Assembly: GCA_016191145.1 (NCBI GenBank)
Contig: JACPPD010000003.1
Span: 437,382-501,381, forward strand
Reading direction: 5' to 3'
Source: Ignavibacteria bacterium
GTDB lineage: Bacteria; Bacteroidota; Ignavibacteria; Kapaibacteriales; Kapaibacteriaceae
Length of the DNA: 64,000 nucleotides
The position numbers and the translations under genes were made by a program. Positions 61,630 to 64,000 of this stretch are shown one piece after another. The stretch's first letter is position 1; the number at the start of each line of letters is the position of its first letter. Under the pieces are notes generated by a model. It was not told the origin of the DNA and searched no databases. It saw nothing but the letters and a program-made list of their open reading frames with translations.

Positions 61630-63021
61630 TCACAACTTTGTAAAAACAAATGTTGTTTTTCCTGGATCTGAGAACCGGAACGAGGGATTTGCCGTTGCAG
61701 CCTTTCCCGCATAGCTCTGGATACGCGATGGTGGAACGCCCCGACGAATCAGGAGTTCGCGTATAGCCTGTGTTCTAAGCTGGAGCAATCTTGAAGCATC
61801 CTGACTAGTAGCTTGCTTGCCCCCTTCATTAAGAATCTCGAGAGCAAGATCCCTGCGCTGAATTAACAACGTGGCTAACGAATCGAGCATTGGAATAGCT
61901 TCGCTGTTTACTTCAACTGAACTGTCATCGAACTGCAATTCAATGTTAAGCACAAGTGTTTGATCCGTTGGCGTTTGAGCAATCGTTGCTCGCTCTGGTA
62001 CCATTGCCATCACTTCGCGCGTTTTAACAGCGCCAAGGCTGGACCCTGTAGCAGTCATTGTTGCCCCAAGGATTCTATCGGTTGAAATATCTTGTTTGTG
62101 CTGGACAGTAACTGTATATGAATGACGCAAGGCATTGTATATGCCAAGAAATACCTTGTCGAAATCATAAACATCGTTAAGTCTGTGTACTCTGCCCTGT
62201 GTTTCTTCGGCAATACGTTTAATTGGCGCTTCATTCGAAATACCATACACAACTGCATGAACGATTACCTTCAGCTCCTTAGCCCGTGATATCACTTCGT
62301 CGAGCGTAGCTGCCGACGAGTTGTCCTCCCCATCAGTAAACAACACAATAATCCGTTCCGATACATTTGGTGCATTTGCCAGTTGATTCATGGCCTCCAT
62401 CATTGCATCGTAAATGGCTGTACCGCCATTTCTGGATTTGAGGCCGTTAACCTGAAACTTCGATAGGAATTCTTCTGGGTTACCAGACAATGGTACTTCT
62501 GTTATAACGCTGCCGGTAAACTTTACCACCGTTGTAAAATCGCTTTCGTCGAACGTTCGCAGAGCTGACTGAATTGCTCGCTGCATTCTAACTGCCCGTG
62601 GAGTTGTCATCGATGGGCTGTGGTCGAGTACAAATCCGACAGCAAAGGACTGATCTTCGGCGCGCCTTGACTCGGCGATGCTCATCTGTTCGGGAGGTAC
62701 CGTTAGGCTTAAACTGGCGCTCACAAAATCCTGCCACAAACCCCGTGCTTCTGCCTGTGTGCCCAGGTAGGGTGGCGCATAACCGCCAATACTGTGACCC
62801 TCTTGGTCTACGAGGACTAGCTCGACCTCAGTCTTCTCTGAAAGGTTTTTCCTATCGATAACCTGAAATTTTGCCTGACCACTTGCAACTAATGTGTGAA
62901 CAGTAGCCATCGAAGGCGTTGAATTACCTAAACTTACCGCCTCGGCGCACATGAAGAATGCGCTGATAACGGAAATTATCACCGAAAATATGTAGGTATT
63001 AAAGCGGGTTTCGAATCTCAC
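61630..63021 (-). CDS. Secreted VWA-domain protein with OmpA-like C-terminal region
   Basis: A 463-residue protein. After a signal peptide (about 1-26), a von Willebrand factor A domain occupies about 110-320 with a MIDAS motif FVLDHSPSM near 125 (Asp-x-Ser-x-Ser form) and LFTDGEDNSS near 228. The last ~110 residues resemble an OmpA-type peptidoglycan-binding domain (SEAIPMLDSLATLLIQRR, RLLQLRTQAIRELLIRRGVP, IQSYAGK) but lack some of the usual charged residues. The start is GTG at 63021, preceded by GGAGGGG at a good ribosome-binding distance. A strong Bacteroidota-type promoter lies upstream. Confidence 0.78.
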   Translation of the reverse strand: MRFETRFNTYIFSVIISVISAFFMCAEAVSLGNSTPSMATVHTLVASGQAKFQVIDRKNLSEKTEVELVLVDQEGHSIGGYAPPYLGTQAEARGLWQDFVSASLSLTVPPEQMSIAESRRAEDQSFAVGFVLDHSPSMTTPRAVRMQRAIQSALRTFDESDFTTVVKFTGSVITEVPLSGNPEEFLSKFQVNGLKSRNGGTAIYDAMMEAMNQLANAPNVSERIIVLFTDGEDNSSAATLDEVISRAKELKVIVHAVVYGISNEAPIKRIAEETQGRVHRLNDVYDFDKVFLGIYNALRHSYTVTVQHKQDISTDRILGATMTATGSSLGAVKTREVMAMVPERATIAQTPTDQTLVLNIELQFDDSSVEVNSEAIPMLDSLATLLIQRRDLALEILNEGGKQATSQDASRLLQLRTQAIRELLIRRGVPPSRIQSYAGKAATANPSFRFSDPGKTTFVFTKL

Positions 63022-63071
63022 TAACCCCTCCACAAAAATGCGTACGTAAATATACGCACAATTCACCAAAT

Positions 63072-63102
63072 CAAAACTACGATTTTTCTGATTTTCCTCA
63101 AA
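63072..63102 (-). promoter_or_regulatory. Bacteroidota-type promoter for the VWA gene
   Basis: On the minus strand TTTG (63102-63099) is followed by exactly 19 bases and then TAGTTTTG (63079-63072), matching the TTTG-N19-TAnnTTTG consensus in both boxes. The start codon lies 51 bases downstream of the -7 box. Confidence 0.7.
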
Positions 63103-63135
63103 CGGTAGGAGTACTATATTTCTGAAAAAAAATAA

Positions 63136-63750
63136 TCATTTACCCACGTACCCTGTGTTCTCGCTCCAAAAGAGCAGATCGAGGATATCCGAATCGATTC
63201 CGAGGATATTTGAATACTTCGAAAACGCCTCTTCTACTTCCCGATATGCTTTCACTGTCCCTACCTTGGGAGCTTTAGAAAACACTCCTCGCCTGACAAG
63301 GTTATCCAGCAAGTGTCGGTCTATAATAGCCAATCCGCGTGCGCCAATATTTCGTAAAAAATGTGACGATTCCTTCATCCCAATTCCATCAACGGTAGTT
63401 GCAAGAAAATCTCGTAACGATTTCATTCGCAGCGAATCGCTCCGGTTCTCGATGAACCGATGCTCTGCAAGAACGACTTCGATGTTCGGCCACTGACTCC
63501 TAACGTTCTGCAACCGCTGTGATTTGGTATTGTGAAAGCGGATATAATGGGAAGGGGCTCTCAACACGCTTACCGGATCGAATCCCTCTTCACGAAACCG
63601 CTGCTCCCTGAGCTGCTGTACTGCTAACTCTGCGTTGCGGGCTTTTGTTTGCGGTGTAAGAATGCAATAGCAAAGTTCATAAAACCACTGTTGTGCAGGA
63701 ACATTCCGGAATTGTTCGAGACGCAGGTGGATTGTTTCAAGAGTCGACAT
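63136..63750 (-). CDS. N-glycosylase/DNA lyase, Ogg2-like
   Basis: A 204-residue HhH-GPD-type DNA repair enzyme. The helix-hairpin-helix and catalytic region is DGIGMKESSHFLRNIGARG with the Lys of the Gly-Ile-Gly-x-Lys motif and the Asp in LAIIDRHLL. The compact size and this pattern resemble archaeal Ogg2 8-oxoguanine glycosylases rather than Nth or MutY; no Fe-S cluster Cys are present at the C-terminus. ATG at 63750 is preferred over GTG at 63768. Confidence 0.82.
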   Translation of the reverse strand: MSTLETIHLRLEQFRNVPAQQWFYELCYCILTPQTKARNAELAVQQLREQRFREEGFDPVSVLRAPSHYIRFHNTKSQRLQNVRSQWPNIEVVLAEHRFIENRSDSLRMKSLRDFLATTVDGIGMKESSHFLRNIGARGLAIIDRHLLDNLVRRGVFSKAPKVGTVKAYREVEEAFSKYSNILGIDSDILDLLFWSENTGYVGK

Positions 63751-63770
63751 CAAATCTTGTGAACCCACCC

Positions 63771-64000
63771 TGTTTCGAGGTACAATAAGTTAAGAGACAT
63801 TTGACAGTCTTCGACGTTGAAACCACTGGGCTTCGAATTCAACCGGTGATAAACCACCTATTGAAGTGTGCCTCCTGCGTTGATTGTAGAACAGATGAAC
63901 CCATCTGTAGATGACGGCTGTTGCGTGTTGTACATCACGAAATGGAACGTGATGCATGAGTTCAGTTTTCATCGTTGCCCAGAACGACTCCATCGGAGCA
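63771..64000 (-). mobile_element. End of an IS3-family insertion sequence (partial)
   Basis: The right-hand boundary visible here is probably near 63771, where the sequence reads TGTTTCGAGG ahead of the transposase stop codon. The element continues beyond the window, so its other end, length and target duplication cannot be determined. Confidence 0.5.
63790..64000 (-). CDS. IS3-family transposase C-terminal part, cut by window end
   Basis: The last 70 residues of an integrase-core transposase (OrfB). The reading frame is open at base 64000 and ends APMESFWATMKTELMHH..., with the rve-domain Glu in MESFWATMK and the typical tail WVHLFYNQRRRHTSIGGLSP. The frame is intact in the visible part. 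Confidence 0.9.
   Translation of the reverse strand, partial: APMESFWATMKTELMHHVPFRDVQHATAVIYRWVHLFYNQRRRHTSIGGLSPVEFEAQWFQRRRLSNVS

Overview
The window looks like the chromosome of a Gram-negative member of the Bacteroidota/Chlorobiota (FCB) lineage, possibly an Ignavibacteria- or Kapabacteria-like organism. The evidence is two secreted proteins with type IX secretion C-terminal sorting domains, lipopolysaccharide genes (kdsA, lptC), an ExbB/ExbD/ExbD/TonB energiser, bshA for bacillithiol, and several upstream elements of the Bacteroidota promoter type (TAnnTTTG, once with TTTG 19 nt upstream). The phylum-level call is an inference; there is no rRNA gene in the window.

Layout. 1-5 kb: a cut-off FAD-linked oxidase, an acyl-CoA carboxylase beta subunit, secG, and secreted TPR and TraB/GumN-like proteins. 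5-12 kb: a complete Yej/Opp-type peptide ABC transporter (two ATPases, two permeases, lipoprotein binding protein) with a small TonB-C-domain-like protein at its end. 12-24 kb: a mixture of flavin reductase, biotin carrier protein, secreted beta-propeller, folate and transport genes, an M20 peptidase, a Popeye-like cyclic-nucleotide-binding membrane protein paired with a metallo-beta-lactamase-fold hydrolase, bshA, a YigZ protein, and a 1031-residue metallopeptidase/propeller/outer-membrane-barrel fusion. 24-31 kb: the classic fatty-acid cluster YceD-rpmF-plsX-fabH-fabD-fabG-acpP-fabF-rnc. 31-37 kb: exbB-exbD-exbD-tonB followed by a small membrane protein, a PstS-like lipoprotein and a TPR protein. 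37-43 kb: a STAS protein, prmC, carB, pyrB and an HU protein with a clear terminator. 43-46 kb: kdsA-lptC-tpiA-pgsA-pgpA. 46-49 kb: ftsK. 49-53 kb: a repeat-rich accessory island with two related type IX cargo proteins, a short remnant and GC-rich repeats. 53-61 kb: uvrA, etfBA, a bifunctional-nuclease/UVR protein, a tRNA(CAU), truA, an M48 lipoprotein protease and mtaB. 61-64 kb: a fluoroacetyl-CoA-thioesterase-like protein, a VWA/OmpA-like secreted protein, an Ogg2-type DNA glycosylase, and the end of an IS3-family insertion sequence that runs off the window.

Most of the window is ordinary housekeeping DNA. No CRISPR array, prophage, restriction system or obvious defence island was seen, and nothing qualifies as a clear undescribed system. 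The best leads are the Popeye-like/MBL gene pair, the cassette-like arrangement of type IX cargo genes between copies of one 29-bp repeat, the peptidase-propeller-barrel fusion, and the TonB operon that carries its own PstS-like and TPR proteins. Only one gene-free stretch exceeds 300 bases (52175-52839).
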